A DNA stretch of 62,462 nucleotides from Pirellulaceae bacterium (GTDB lineage Bacteria > Planctomycetota > Planctomycetia > Pirellulales > Pirellulaceae): NCBI GenBank assembly GCA_022446825.1, contig JAKVBY010000049.1:1-62462 (forward strand). The letters are read 5' to 3'. Below the pieces are notes generated by a model. That model was not told the origin of the DNA. It did no database searches and worked only from the letters and a program-made list of their open reading frames with translations. Numbering within the stretch: the stretch's first letter is position 1; the number at the start of each line of letters is the position of its first letter. Shown in pieces: positions 9,364-19,800 of the stretch. The translations under genes were made by a program, and so were the position numbers.

Positions 9364-9379
9364 TTTAATGGTCTCTTGA
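9349..9379. repeat. 14-bp direct repeat at the broken end of the transporter remnant
   Basis: The sequence taatggtctcttga occurs at 9349-9362 and 9366-9379, offset 17 bp. It sits exactly where similarity to the transporter stops, and the second copy supplies the in-frame TAA on the minus strand. It may mark the deletion or duplication junction. Confidence 0.6.
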
Positions 9380-9529
9380 TCTGATGTGCCGCGCCGCGAT
9401 CGTACGATTTTTTGACAACGTTGGTATGCATGGCTGCCGAGACGGTCCAAACCGAGCGCATGCCCGTCGAAGGCGAAGCTTCAGATATCTGCCAATCGCC
9501 TCTGCGAGCAAAAAATATCCGGTGGCACC

Positions 9530-10912
9530 TCAGTCCTTGGTCGTTGGGCGATTTGCAGGAAAACTTTTCCCAGCCCGAACCTCTGACTCCAGTTCCCGAC
9601 GCAACTGGAACACAAGCGGCTCGGTGGAAAATTCTACATCTTCGTAACAGAGCATTTGATCACGTGATATCGAGCGAACGACCTTGGCGCCGTCGGCAAG
9701 ACCAATTGGTAAAACTCCCTGACGCAAACTTGTCTGCGCCGGTAATAACTTGCCATATACTGTGTAGCCACCTTCACCGTCCAATCGTTCACCCACCTGA
9801 AGATCGCGTTTCGCGCAAGCAGCAACATCGCCTCGAAATTCACGCGCCGTCCCCGTCGGTTCATGGCGCAGGGCCACCGAGGCCACGCTCATCCCCAACT
9901 CAAGACCAATCAAATGGCTGGGACGATAGAGGGCTGCGTAACGTCCACTCTTGTCTTGCCCCACGCCGTACTCCGCAAAACAGCGCTGCACATAGTCCGT
10001 CGGTGCGGCAAAGGTGACATACACTCCCCAGCGGAGGTGCTGGTCGACAAGCCCGCCGTCTGGTTGTAAACAAGAAACGACTTCCACGGTTCCGGCATGC
10101 TCCAATATCCCTCCCGTGGCCTGAGGCTTCAGCGTTTCGGCAAGTTGATCGACACTGCAAGGAGGAAATTGCAGACCACAGTTCTGAGGTGTCAATCCGG
10201 TCGCATTGGCAACGGCAGCCATTTCGATTGCGGATTTGGTGCCATCGAGAAACGAGTTAAACATTTGTCGGTTTACTTCACGGCTTTGCGCTGCGGTAAA
10301 GCCGTAGTAACCCGCCACCGTGTCAGGTGTCGAATAGTGATACTCAGGTCGATGCTTGGTTCCCTTGCCGGCGGCGACCACCTCAAAACCACAAGTCCGG
10401 GCCCAATCGACCAACTCGCAGACTAACGCCGGTTGATCGCCATACGCCAGACTATAAACGACCCCCGCTCTCTCGGCACGGCGTTGGAGAAGCGGACCGA
10501 TGAGAACGTCGGCTTCGACTGTCACCATCACAACGTGATGCCCCGCGTCGATCGCCGCCAGCGCATGCTGAGCGCCCGCGACAGGACTACCGGTGCACTC
10601 CACAACCACATCCAATTCGCAGTCGATCAACCGTGTCGCGTCTGTGGTGATCGAAACTTGCTGGCGGCGGGCGGCATCATTCATTGCCGCGCTCGTAGAA
10701 CAAAGAACGACTGCTTCACGAGCCCAACCCGCGGTTTTCAGGGCCGCCTCGGCCCGCGCCGGCTCTCGCTCTGCCACACCCACGACCTGCAGCCCAATCA
10801 TGCGCCGCGCTTGCGCCAGAAACATGGTGCCAAACTTTCCGGCACCGATCAGACCGACGCGTACCGGCGTTTCACGCGCAGCCCGTTGTTGCAAAAGTTG
10901 GTGGAGATTCAT
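9530..10912 (-). CDS. NAD(P)-dependent oxidoreductase with SAF-like C-terminus (COG4091-type 'homoserine dehydrogenase')
   Basis: A 460-residue protein with an N-terminal Rossmann fold: VRVGLIGAGKFGTMFL (about 18-33) holds the GxGxxG-like dinucleotide loop, and VVVECTGSPVAGAQHAL fits the end of the NAD-binding half. The C-terminal part, with RDLQVGERLDGEGGYTVYGK, resembles the SAF-like region of this family. Such proteins are often annotated as predicted homoserine dehydrogenase or simply NAD(P)-dependent oxidoreductase; family members act on varied polyols and sugar acids, so I do not assign a substrate. The start is the ATG at 10912, with no strong ribosome site. It is 121 bp downstream of the sialidase-like gene on the same strand, so joint expression and a role in sugar use are possible but unproven. 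Confidence 0.82.
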   Translation of the reverse strand: MNLHQLLQQRAARETPVRVGLIGAGKFGTMFLAQARRMIGLQVVGVAEREPARAEAALKTAGWAREAVVLCSTSAAMNDAARRQQVSITTDATRLIDCELDVVVECTGSPVAGAQHALAAIDAGHHVVMVTVEADVLIGPLLQRRAERAGVVYSLAYGDQPALVCELVDWARTCGFEVVAAGKGTKHRPEYHYSTPDTVAGYYGFTAAQSREVNRQMFNSFLDGTKSAIEMAAVANATGLTPQNCGLQFPPCSVDQLAETLKPQATGGILEHAGTVEVVSCLQPDGGLVDQHLRWGVYVTFAAPTDYVQRCFAEYGVGQDKSGRYAALYRPSHLIGLELGMSVASVALRHEPTGTAREFRGDVAACAKRDLQVGERLDGEGGYTVYGKLLPAQTSLRQGVLPIGLADGAKVVRSISRDQMLCYEDVEFSTEPLVFQLRRELESEVRAGKSFPANRPTTKD

Positions 10913-11033
10913 CGCGTAATTTGTCTATACACCTCACGAACCAGAAAAAGTCGAGCTCCTGATCAGATCCGCAAGTGGACTGGGAGCAAAACGTAGCATG
11001 GTAAGGGACAACGCAAACGTCGCGCAGGTCGCG

Positions 11034-12248
11034 CTAGGGCAATCGCCACCGCACCACTTCTGTGGCAGTCTTGTCTGGGGGTTGGTTTAGATAGGCTGTG
11101 AGTGCGTAGGAAGTGATCAAACTACGGTCGGGCAGCTGCAGGGTCACTGGCCAACCAACGTAGAGATCTGCCGATGCCGCCAATCGAATGGGATGATCTC
11201 GATCCCAAGTCTTCCCCCCATCGTGACTCACGATCGCGTAAGCACCATAAGGTAAATGGTAGGTGGAGTAGGTCGCCAGCAGCCGGTCATCCTCTAATTC
11301 TGTCAGGTAGACATGAACTTCCGCCGTATTGACGATGACTTGCGGCTGCGACCAATGCTGGCCGCCGTCGGACGACGTCGTCAGGACAGTGTCTTCAAAG
11401 CCTTCTCCTGCTGTCTGCGGAATTTGCCGGCGCAGTGCAGCCAATAATCGCCCATCCCGCAAACGGATCGCAGAAACCTCCCCGAAGGCAGCATAATCCC
11501 AATCGACGCGACCCTCTGAAAATTGCCACGTTTTGCCATCTTGTGAGCGGCATAATTGCAGATGGGGACTCCCCTCCCCTGCACTCGTCCAAGCAGATTT
11601 CCATGCGCGGACAAAAAATACCCCACCCTCGGGATCGGCAATCATGTTACGTGGATAATCCGCACCCGCCAGCTCATAACGTTCCCATGTTTTGCCCCCA
11701 TCCCGACTGCGGGCCATGTTGATGGCTTCTTTGTACTTCGTGCCTGGTCCGAAGTAACCCTTCTGGGCCGCCATAACCAGCGTACCATTGGACAAGGCTG
11801 TCAGGCTCGGCTCTTTCCCAAACAACGGAGTTTGATTAATCTCGGCCCAAGATAGACCTTGGTCCGCCGATTCATAGACGTGTATGAGAAAGCGGTTTTT
11901 AGTCGGGTCGGCGTCCTGGTTGTTTCGGCACGTAGCCAGGACTAACTTCCCGTCGGGTAACTGCGTCAATCCTGCTTTATAATTGCCACGTTCACCCACA
12001 CGAACACGCATGGCAGGCGCCCGTCGCTCGAAGACAACCTGCTGACGGTCCTGTCCGGTATAGCCGGTGATCCCCGAAGGATATTTCGTGTAGTCATACC
12101 CTTCGAGCAAGGCCGCGTTGCGGGCTTGATCCGCCGGAGTCCTACCGACCGGCAGTGTTTCTTGCGCTGCTAAGAGGGCATACATCGGTAAGGTGACAAG
12201 CGTGAGTGGCAGCAGAGTCACAGGCCAGGAAAGCGTTACACGATTCAA
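11034..12248 (-). CDS. Secreted BNR/Asp-box sialidase-like protein
   Basis: A 404-residue exported protein with a signal peptide-like start (MNRVTLSWPVTLLPLTLVTL, then ...LLAAQE). Five Asp-box motifs (S-x-D-x-G-x-x-W type) are visible: SADQGLSWAEI, SRDGGKTWERY, SQDGKTWQF, SSDGGQHWSQ and SHDGGKTWDR. They mark a six-bladed propeller of the BNR/sialidase superfamily (GH33-like). Planctomycetes carry many such proteins near sulfatases and polysaccharide genes; the true substrate may not be sialic acid. The start is a TTG preceded eight bases upstream by AAGGAA, which favours it over a later ATG at MYALLAAQ. It lies upstream of the NAD-dependent oxidoreductase on the same strand. Confidence 0.85.
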   Translation of the reverse strand: MNRVTLSWPVTLLPLTLVTLPMYALLAAQETLPVGRTPADQARNAALLEGYDYTKYPSGITGYTGQDRQQVVFERRAPAMRVRVGERGNYKAGLTQLPDGKLVLATCRNNQDADPTKNRFLIHVYESADQGLSWAEINQTPLFGKEPSLTALSNGTLVMAAQKGYFGPGTKYKEAINMARSRDGGKTWERYELAGADYPRNMIADPEGGVFFVRAWKSAWTSAGEGSPHLQLCRSQDGKTWQFSEGRVDWDYAAFGEVSAIRLRDGRLLAALRRQIPQTAGEGFEDTVLTTSSDGGQHWSQPQVIVNTAEVHVYLTELEDDRLLATYSTYHLPYGAYAIVSHDGGKTWDRDHPIRLAASADLYVGWPVTLQLPDRSLITSYALTAYLNQPPDKTATEVVRWRLP

Positions 12249-12404
12249 GGTAGAGTTCCTTATCAGAAGAAAATGTTTGAGCTTAGAAAAAAATCGACCA
12301 TCAGATCATCACCTCGGTCAAGCGTTACCAACCACGCTCGCTCACGAGAGCCAAACCGTTAGGAGTGCAGCATCATGAACCTCGACCAAAGTGGACAACC
12401 TACT

Positions 12405-13586
12405 TTATGTCTGCAAATCGTCAATCATCACTTGAACCGATTGGTGAAGTCGATCCGTCAAATCATGTACGGCGTTCTTTTTCTTCTCGGAGGAAACTTC
12501 AATCGCATCCCCAAAGCGCATACAGACAGAACGTTCCGAGCGCACAGTAGCAGAATACTGGTGCAGGACATCTTCTTCTAACTTGTCAATCGTTTCGGCG
12601 ACCCGTTCAATCGATGGCTTTTCCGCAACATAATCACCTGGATAACTGAAAAGTTGCACAACCAAAAACATGTCGTCCAAGCGATCGTCGAGTAACTTCG
12701 TTGATGCCGCATCGTTGGTCACCTCTTCCAATGTGTTCAGGGTCACTCCGCGCACCGCTTTGACGCGTTCGGGTACCGTCGATGATCCGGCAGACAATCC
12801 CAATTCTTTCTCGTGGCGGCAAAGAATAAAATCCGCGAGCTTGGCGGTTCGTTCGGGTAAGGATCCGACCTGTACACCACCCAAAAACTCCAATTCTTTG
12901 AGTGACATCAAAGCAGATCCCAACTCATAAATACGTTGCGAAATATCCTGTTCTGGTCGTGGTCTCCAGTGAATCGACTGCTCTAATCGATCCATGACTT
13001 CCAATAATTCGTTCATCGGGTCCTGGCGGTAGCGATATTTCAAGGCCGCTGGAATACAGACCAGCGGTCGCTTGGCTTTGCGCGCTGCGAACAGAGCAAT
13101 GGCGGCCGCACCTTCTCGAAACGGAGTCACCCGATCGTTGGTGTGGTACACCTCGCCTTCGGGAAAAATGACAAGTGGATGTTTTCGATTCTGGAGGATG
13201 TCGCGGGCCGTTTTGAGTGCCTCAACATCCGTGCCCTCGCGATCCACACTGAAAACACCATGTTTCTGCAAAAGCCACTGGCCAATTCGCCGCTGTGTGT
13301 CAAACACATGCCAAGTCGCCATGCAATAAAAGGGAAACCCACAAGCATCGGCGGCCGCATAAAGCGTGTAGGCATCTGCGTGCGTGGGATGGTTCGGCGT
13401 GATCAGGACCCCTTGGCCGTCCGCCACGGCCTGGCGCACAATCTCTGCGCGCTGAATGTCAATGGTCGTCAGTTGGCATTCCTGCCTGGCCTTCCTGCGT
13501 CGAAAAAAGGCGGTCAACTGCGTCAACCAGGGGGAGAGCTGGGGGGACCACCGCCCAGGTGGTTTCGCCATGCGGTATGGATTCAT
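12405..13586 (-). CDS. PlsC-like glycerophospholipid acyltransferase
   Basis: A protein of about 393 residues with the acyltransferase block NHPTHAD (H66 and D71 form the H-x4-D catalytic pair) and the glycerol-phosphate-binding FPEGE (141-145), the hallmarks of the PlsC/LPLAT family that moves acyl chains onto lysophospholipids or related acceptors. The C-terminal 200 residues, with many charged helices, do not match a plain PlsC and are unassigned. I use the ATG at 13586 (MNPYRMAKPP); the open frame extends to a TTG at 13679, but those 31 residues are Cys/Pro/Ser-rich and unlike the rest. No clear transmembrane helix is seen, so peripheral membrane attachment is inferred. The sialidase-like gene follows after 156 bp. 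Confidence 0.85.
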   Translation of the reverse strand: MNPYRMAKPPGRWSPQLSPWLTQLTAFFRRRKARQECQLTTIDIQRAEIVRQAVADGQGVLITPNHPTHADAYTLYAAADACGFPFYCMATWHVFDTQRRIGQWLLQKHGVFSVDREGTDVEALKTARDILQNRKHPLVIFPEGEVYHTNDRVTPFREGAAAIALFAARKAKRPLVCIPAALKYRYRQDPMNELLEVMDRLEQSIHWRPRPEQDISQRIYELGSALMSLKELEFLGGVQVGSLPERTAKLADFILCRHEKELGLSAGSSTVPERVKAVRGVTLNTLEEVTNDAASTKLLDDRLDDMFLVVQLFSYPGDYVAEKPSIERVAETIDKLEEDVLHQYSATVRSERSVCMRFGDAIEVSSEKKKNAVHDLTDRLHQSVQVMIDDLQT

Positions 13587-13845
13587 AGGGGAGGCCTCAG
13601 GGCAGGAAGGAACATCCGGGAGGATCGCTGAGAGAGGGGGGGCGGTTGCAATTGTCGGCTGGCAGCAAGTGCCTGTCAAACTTCTCCAGCAGTGAGACCG
13701 AACGGAAAGGACGAAGCATCGAAAAACGGCTGCTGCTCATCCAGAGTAAGATTGCGAAATGGCGGCATACGTCGCTCATTTTTCTGTGGCCTGCGGTCTA
13801 GGCTGACCGATGATCGGCAAACGGCGGACAGACAAAATCAGTCGC

Positions 13846-15363
13846 TCAAGCGGACGGAAGACGTCCGGCGTTCTCAGCATTCCAGGTTACTTCTGCATCA
13901 AAGGGGTAGATGGGACGGGGAATCCTGCTCCAATGGAACGCCGACAGATCGGACTGGGTCATTCCTGGGGAATCGACCCGTATCAACCGGCGTCGCCAAG
14001 GCGCAAAGAACTGAAAGTTGCTGGCGGTCTTGACCACAACGGCGCGGGCCGCTGCGACTTCCAGACCCAAGTGCTGGTAAAGAATGGGATGGCAAATCGC
14101 AAAACCGGCCGCCGCCAGGACCACAATTTGCACCGGCCCCGCTTGCAACAAAACCGTGCGTCCGATTTCCACGCAGCCGCGCTCGGCCACATCCGCCACA
14201 TGGTTTTCCGAAACCGCGACCACCTCCGCCGTAACATCCACCGGCTGGTTGAACTGGTTGTCGATCTTACCACCGAGCGACAGGCTCACCTCGGCACCCA
14301 CTCCTGCGGCAAAGCCCGCCTCGACGGCCGCGGCATCAACGATCGGTACAAGCAGCGGTCGAGCCGACGCGGGCTGCGTGGCCCCTTGGGTCAATAGTTC
14401 CCGGAGAATCCAAGTGCTGTCTCCGGGAGCCCCGCCGTATACCGAATCCCCTGTGTCGGAAAGGATCAACAGGCCATCCTCGTGCCCGTACGCCTGACGG
14501 ACTGCGTCGGCCACCTCCAGGCGTGACGATTTCCAGAATTCTGCACGTAACTCCCAGGCCATCGCCCCCATCTCCGCTGCCAGCCTGTCTGCCAACTCGG
14601 CATCGTCCGTGGTATGGACTACCACAGCCCAGCCACCTTCGGCCACGTCGAGCCAAGGTTGCATCGGATAGGGAGAAACATCCAGGACGCCATCCTGCTG
14701 TTCCAGGGCTCGGGCCCAAGCGAACCAAGCCTGCATGGGACCTTGCGATGTCAGAAACTGATCCTGGGGCGTGATCATCGGGATCTTCCGCCAAGCGATC
14801 GCGGGTTTCTGACCGCAATGCAACCAATCAAAGAGCAATCGGGCCGCCTTCACCCCCGTGGCCAGCGGGTCGTGTGGTTGGGTCTCATGCCCTACCAGCA
14901 AATCGGCGTGCTCGACCATGCGCGACGTGATATTGGCGTGATGGTCCAAAGGGCAGACCAGGGGAACCTCGGGCCCGATGACCTCACGCACCGCGGCCAA
15001 TAGATCCCCTTCAAGATCATCCTCCCGCTCACTACTGGCCGCTCCGTGGAGTGACAAGAACACCGCATCCAATTCCCCTGCAGTACGCAGCGGTACCAGC
15101 AACATCTCACGCAACTCCCTATAGGTTGCGTCCAAAATTTTGGCTCCCGCTCCGGCCCAAGCACGGGCTAACGGCACGACTTCGATCGGCTGCTGCTGCC
15201 GGGCCGCTACCTCAAGAAATCCGCCTGGTGGCCCTACTCCGGCTAACTGTTCCAGCAGTTCCACTCCCTGGTAGAGTCCATAGGCTTCAAACGCTGCCCG
15301 GTTCATCCGCGCTGGAGTAAAAGACCCTGTCTCCTGAACAAACTCTCCCAACGCAATGCGCAT
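13846..15363 (-). CDS. M81 family metallopeptidase (MlrC-like)
   Basis: A 505-residue protein of the M81/DUF1485 family, named after MlrC, the last enzyme in breakdown of the cyanobacterial peptide microcystin. Family signatures seen are FLSLHGAASSEREDDLEGDL, VCPLDHHANIT and GHETQPHDP, which hold the conserved Asp and His residues expected to bind zinc, plus LILSDTGDSVYGGAPGDST in the second half. The start is an ATG with GAGAGG upstream. No signal peptide is visible, so it is likely cytoplasmic. MlrC homologues are widespread in bacteria that do not degrade microcystin, so the natural substrate here is open. It follows the DUF1552 gene on the same strand after 183 bp. Confidence 0.88.
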   Translation of the reverse strand: MRIALGEFVQETGSFTPARMNRAAFEAYGLYQGVELLEQLAGVGPPGGFLEVAARQQQPIEVVPLARAWAGAGAKILDATYRELREMLLVPLRTAGELDAVFLSLHGAASSEREDDLEGDLLAAVREVIGPEVPLVCPLDHHANITSRMVEHADLLVGHETQPHDPLATGVKAARLLFDWLHCGQKPAIAWRKIPMITPQDQFLTSQGPMQAWFAWARALEQQDGVLDVSPYPMQPWLDVAEGGWAVVVHTTDDAELADRLAAEMGAMAWELRAEFWKSSRLEVADAVRQAYGHEDGLLILSDTGDSVYGGAPGDSTWILRELLTQGATQPASARPLLVPIVDAAAVEAGFAAGVGAEVSLSLGGKIDNQFNQPVDVTAEVVAVSENHVADVAERGCVEIGRTVLLQAGPVQIVVLAAAGFAICHPILYQHLGLEVAAARAVVVKTASNFQFFAPWRRRLIRVDSPGMTQSDLSAFHWSRIPRPIYPFDAEVTWNAENAGRLPSA

Positions 15364-15546
15364 TTCCAGCCTCTCTCGTTAAACAGGGCGCCAGCAGACA
15401 AACCTTCCTCGAAAGCAGCCAGCCACAAACACACCAAACGCTCACCAAGCGACAGAATCTCGGTGGCGGCAAACAGGACCACCCGTTGTACTTACCCGTC
15501 CTCCCCGGCTGGGACCCCGGTTCCAGCATCCACGAGCAGAGAGTTT

Positions 15547-16857
15547 CTAGACCTCGGCCAAACTTTCCTCGGCATCTCCAAAACGGTCGAGATGAACCCC
15601 CATTTTGTCCATGAGGGACAAATAAAGCCGGCAGATCTGCCGATTCGGCTGTCCTTTATAACTCAGAACTCGCCCACCTTGGACTTGTCCGCCTCCGCCA
15701 CCTAGTAGGACTGCCGGCAGATCGTCGACATGATGTCCACCATGCAGCATGCTGGAAAGATAAAGCAACATCGTGTTGTCCAACAAGGTTCGTTCACCTT
15801 CCTGAATTTCTCCCAGACGACGGGCAATGTAAGCGACTTGTTCTACAAAAAACTGATTTACTTTCAGCCATGATTCATCATTCGAGTGGGATACCAAGTG
15901 ATGAATACCATTGACTCCCAGATGAGGAAACCGAAGTTGCGACCAATCGTTGTTCAGCTTCAGAGTACAGATGCGGGTAGTGTCCGTCTGAAAAGCCAAC
16001 ACCAAAATATCGCACATCAAACGCATATGTTCGTCGATATCCTGGGGAAGGCCGTCTGCAGGACGGGGGGCGTTGGGTTCCTCCAGCGTCGGGCGCCAAC
16101 CTTGGAGCCGCTGGTCTTTGCCAGCTCGATCGATACGTTGCTCGACTTCGCGTACTGATGCTAAGTACTCACCGAGTCGGTGACGGTCGGCAACGCTGAC
16201 TTGGGATCGCACGTTACTGGCTTCTTCAAGTACGGCGTCCAAAACACTTTGATCCGCGCGTCCCGGTTCATTACGGAACAACCGATCAAACGCCAGCGCG
16301 GGATAAAGCTCTAAGGGGGTTGGGGTGGTGGGCGAACTCCAAGAGATGTGCGAACTATAAATCATCGAGTAGTTCTTGTGCACATTGGGCAACGAGGCTT
16401 CGCATCCCAATACCAGGCTGGGGACTTTCGTTTGCGAACCAATTCGCTGCGCCATAACTTGATCCATACTGGTTCCCGAGCGGACGGCACCGTTCGGAGC
16501 CAGTTTGGCGCCGCTGAGCAATTGCCCCGTTTGCGCGCTGTGAATGCCTCCATGCTTGGCTTCGGCGTTGAATAAACCATCGATGAAGGTTAACTTTTCG
16601 CGAAACGGCTGGAGCGGCTCCAATACCTTGCCGAGTTCCATCGCCTGCCCCTCACCACGTGCCCACCATTCGCCGGCGTGAAAGCCGTTTCCGGAAAACA
16701 GGCAGGCAAAACGAACTGGAGGCTGTGTGGTACCAGCCGTAACGGTATTTTCCGCACCCCAGGTGGGCAGGGACTCCAACCAGGGAAGTGCCACACTGGC
16801 ACCGAGGCCGCGCAAGATAGTTCGGCGGGAAACGGGCTCTTTAAGGGGACGATTCAT
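15547..16857 (-). CDS. DUF1552 family exported protein
   Basis: A planctomycete-type DUF1552 protein of 436 residues. The start MNRPLKEPVSRRTILRGLGA carries a twin-arginine-like signal (SRRTILRGLGASVALPWLES), so export by Tat is expected. I choose the ATG at 16857 rather than the upstream start at 16917 because the Tat motif then lies at the N-terminus and a purine-rich stretch precedes it. The body shows SLVLGCEASLPN, SHISW and LYLSSMLHGGHHVDDLPAVL, typical of this family. The gene begins 13 bp after the stop of the DUF1592-type cytochrome gene, so the two form an operon, the standard pairing in these bacteria. The biochemical function of DUF1552 is not established; a role with the haem partner in periplasmic polymer breakdown is a common suggestion. 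Confidence 0.92.
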   Translation of the reverse strand: MNRPLKEPVSRRTILRGLGASVALPWLESLPTWGAENTVTAGTTQPPVRFACLFSGNGFHAGEWWARGEGQAMELGKVLEPLQPFREKLTFIDGLFNAEAKHGGIHSAQTGQLLSGAKLAPNGAVRSGTSMDQVMAQRIGSQTKVPSLVLGCEASLPNVHKNYSMIYSSHISWSSPTTPTPLELYPALAFDRLFRNEPGRADQSVLDAVLEEASNVRSQVSVADRHRLGEYLASVREVEQRIDRAGKDQRLQGWRPTLEEPNAPRPADGLPQDIDEHMRLMCDILVLAFQTDTTRICTLKLNNDWSQLRFPHLGVNGIHHLVSHSNDESWLKVNQFFVEQVAYIARRLGEIQEGERTLLDNTMLLYLSSMLHGGHHVDDLPAVLLGGGGGQVQGGRVLSYKGQPNRQICRLYLSLMDKMGVHLDRFGDAEESLAEV

Positions 16858-16870
16858 CTTCACGATCTCT

Positions 16871-19800
16871 CTACTGTTCGGACCCACGAATGAACTGGAA
16901 CTGCTTACTGCGGACAATCACCAAGATCGCCGCGGAGACTTTGCCTTCATGATGATCGAGCGCTGCGGCCATTTCCTGCAACAATTGTCGATCCGAGAGC
17001 AAAATTCGCCTCCCTAAAGCATATCCTAATAGTTTACGGCAGAACTGCTTTGTAAAATCATCTTTTCGCTCAGTCAAAAGATAATTTTTCAAGCCGTCCA
17101 TCCCCGCAAAACGAAACCCATTTTGGAGCTGAGCCTCTGCATCAATCGGTCTGCCCGCGATATCTTGATCACGCTGGCGTCCAATGGTATCAAATTCCTC
17201 CAAGGCAAATCCGAGAGGGTCAATCCGCTGGTGGCAGATCGCGCATTGGGGAAGTTCGGCGTGTTTCTCCACCAATTGTCGAATCGTGAGTCCCTCGACG
17301 GAATCACTCTCGGAAAGTTCCGGAACATCATCGGGAGGTCGCGGTAATTTCTCGCCCAGTAAAGTTTCCGCAATCCAATTGCCTCGCAAGACCGGACTGG
17401 TTCTTGCCGCACCGGAATGCTTGGCCAGCACGCTGGCGAGTCCTAGGATACCGCCTCGACCTACTTTTTTGACAGCGTCCACACGACGAAAGTGCGCACC
17501 CTCTACGGCAGGCAATTGATAGAAGTCCGCCAGTTTATCATTGACAAAGGTATGATCGGCATCGAGCAGACTCCGCAACGGCAGGTCGGCGCGAAAGAAC
17601 TCCTGGAACATCAAAATGGATTCTTCGTCCAGCGCCCGCCGCAGTGGGGCGTCGAAGTCCGGAAATAATTCTTGACTCTTTCCCTGGAACTGACCAAAGT
17701 TTCGCACCTCGAGCCACTGCGTACCAAATTCAATCGCTAAGGCTCGGCTGCGCGCATCCTGCAGCATGCGTTCAACTTGTGCCTCCAACACCAGGGGATC
17801 ATGGAGCTTGCCCCCTTCAGCAACACGCAGCAGTTCCTCGTCCGGAATGGATGCCCAGAGGAAAAAACTCAGCCGCGTCGCCATCTCCAGGTCACTCAAA
17901 GGTGTTGGTTCTTTGCCGGGTTTTGTAGCTTCCAGTCGATAGAGAAAGTGAGGCGATATCAACACGCGGGCTAATACCGACCGCAGTGCTTCGTCGTGCG
18001 GCAGTTCCGCGTCGCGCAGCTGCTGGTAAAGGCTACGGAGGGATTGCTGTTCCTGCAGGGGCAACGGGCGGCGATAAGCACGCTGGGCAAAGGCCAGCAA
18101 AGCTTCCAGATGAGGCGTTTCCGACTTGATCAAAGCCGCTTCGGTCGCCGTAGCGCGGCCATGAATCTTTTCGGTGACTTCCTCGTAACCTTTCATCTCC
18201 CCCTGGATTAAAGTGTTATAGCTGGCGCGCACCTGCAAGGTGTCAAGACTGATAAAGTGCAATTCTTCCCACCAGCGATCCAACCATGCGCGTTCCTCGT
18301 CGTCCAGCAACAGGTCCGCCAAAAATGCATCTCCTCGGTGATACCGTTCTAAGGTTACGACCGTATCCAGGACAACCACTCCTGGATAACAGACCCTGGC
18401 AGGAAAGAGTTGACGGAATTGGTTGGCAGCTTGGTAAACGCTGGCTTGCGTCGCATCATCGGCCTGAACTGTCAGGAAGGGACGCTCAAAGGCACTGGCA
18501 ACATCGGTCCACGCAATACCCCGTTTGACCGCCGCTGCTGCGGGTGCCAAGCGCGTTTCAAAATAAACCCAGGTATCCGCCGCACTGTCCGGATCAACTT
18601 CCACATCCAGGACGAGTGTGCGACCGGCCACAAGGTCGGCCGTGACACGTACCGGCAGGGTCTCCTGACTCTGCATCACAAAGTCATTTTCGGGCAACGG
18701 TTTATTTTCGGGATGAGCTCCAAACCGCGTCCCATCCAATAACAGATCGTCTGCCGTCGGCTTTTCCGACTTCTGCAACACTTCGCGTAACGTCAACGGC
18801 GGTGCATTTTCAGCTTCCAAGCGAGCCCCACGGATAAGCAAATGGGTCTTCTCTCTCGATGCGCCAAAGGCGCGGGCCGACAAATAAAACGTGATCGTCC
18901 CATCGGGTGCAGGTGGGGGCATGGCAAGCCGATGCGTGCGGCGGTTCGCCAGGAACATGCCAGGTTCCACGTAGCGGTCGTCGAGGGCATGGCGACCGAT
19001 GGGATCCCGTTTGTGCCAATGCAACGCTTGTTGCTCCGCAATCGCGTCGGCCAGGCCAGCAACATCTTCGGCAGAATGGCACGCATTCCACTGAGTACGG
19101 ATGTCATTTAAAAACAGTGAGGGTTGGTCGTCACGCAATGCCCGCCAGAGCATTTTCAAGTATTTGGGAGAAAGCTTTTCGCGTTGGGCAACCGCTATGA
19201 TGGTTGCTTCGTCACTCTGAAACGCGTCGCGATGATCAATGGTCACTTGTAAGTATTGCTGGTAAGGAATCTGTCCAAATTCATTCGTATATTTCTCGTA
19301 TAGCGCACGGATTTGATCTAACACTTGCGTGCTCCATTCGGCACGAAAGGGAGACGGTGAAAAACGCCAACCATCCGGCAACAAAACCGCATGTTTGGCA
19401 ACCGCCTTCGCAGCGTCGAGGTACTTACTCAGTTGGTCCGCTGAAATCGCCAGTGCATCGGTCGCATTTAGAAATCCCTCCCCGGCTGCGCCGTCAGAGG
19501 GAAATTGCCGCGCCGGTTTCAGTTCGACGCCGGTTAGATCTCGAATCGCATTGTCATATTCCGCGTTATTGAGCCGACGCACGAGTGCCGGTCCGGGATC
19601 TCCTGACCGGCGGATCGCCTCCTGATCCAGTAATTCCCGTAGCCAGTTCAGTAGCTCACTGCGTTCACTGGCGCCAAGCTGTTTTTGACCCGGGGGTGGC
19701 ATTTCATTGCGCTCGATCATGCCGAGGGCTGTTTCCCAAACTTCGATGTCTGCTCGGATCTGCTGCAAGTCACCGAAACGCTCTAAGTCCAGCCCACCTT

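Noticed and set aside
9003-9461. 152-residue minus-strand frame over the transporter remnant
   Set aside because: It is in a different frame from the membrane segments and has no recognisable domain; the Nramp-like reading explains the sequence better.
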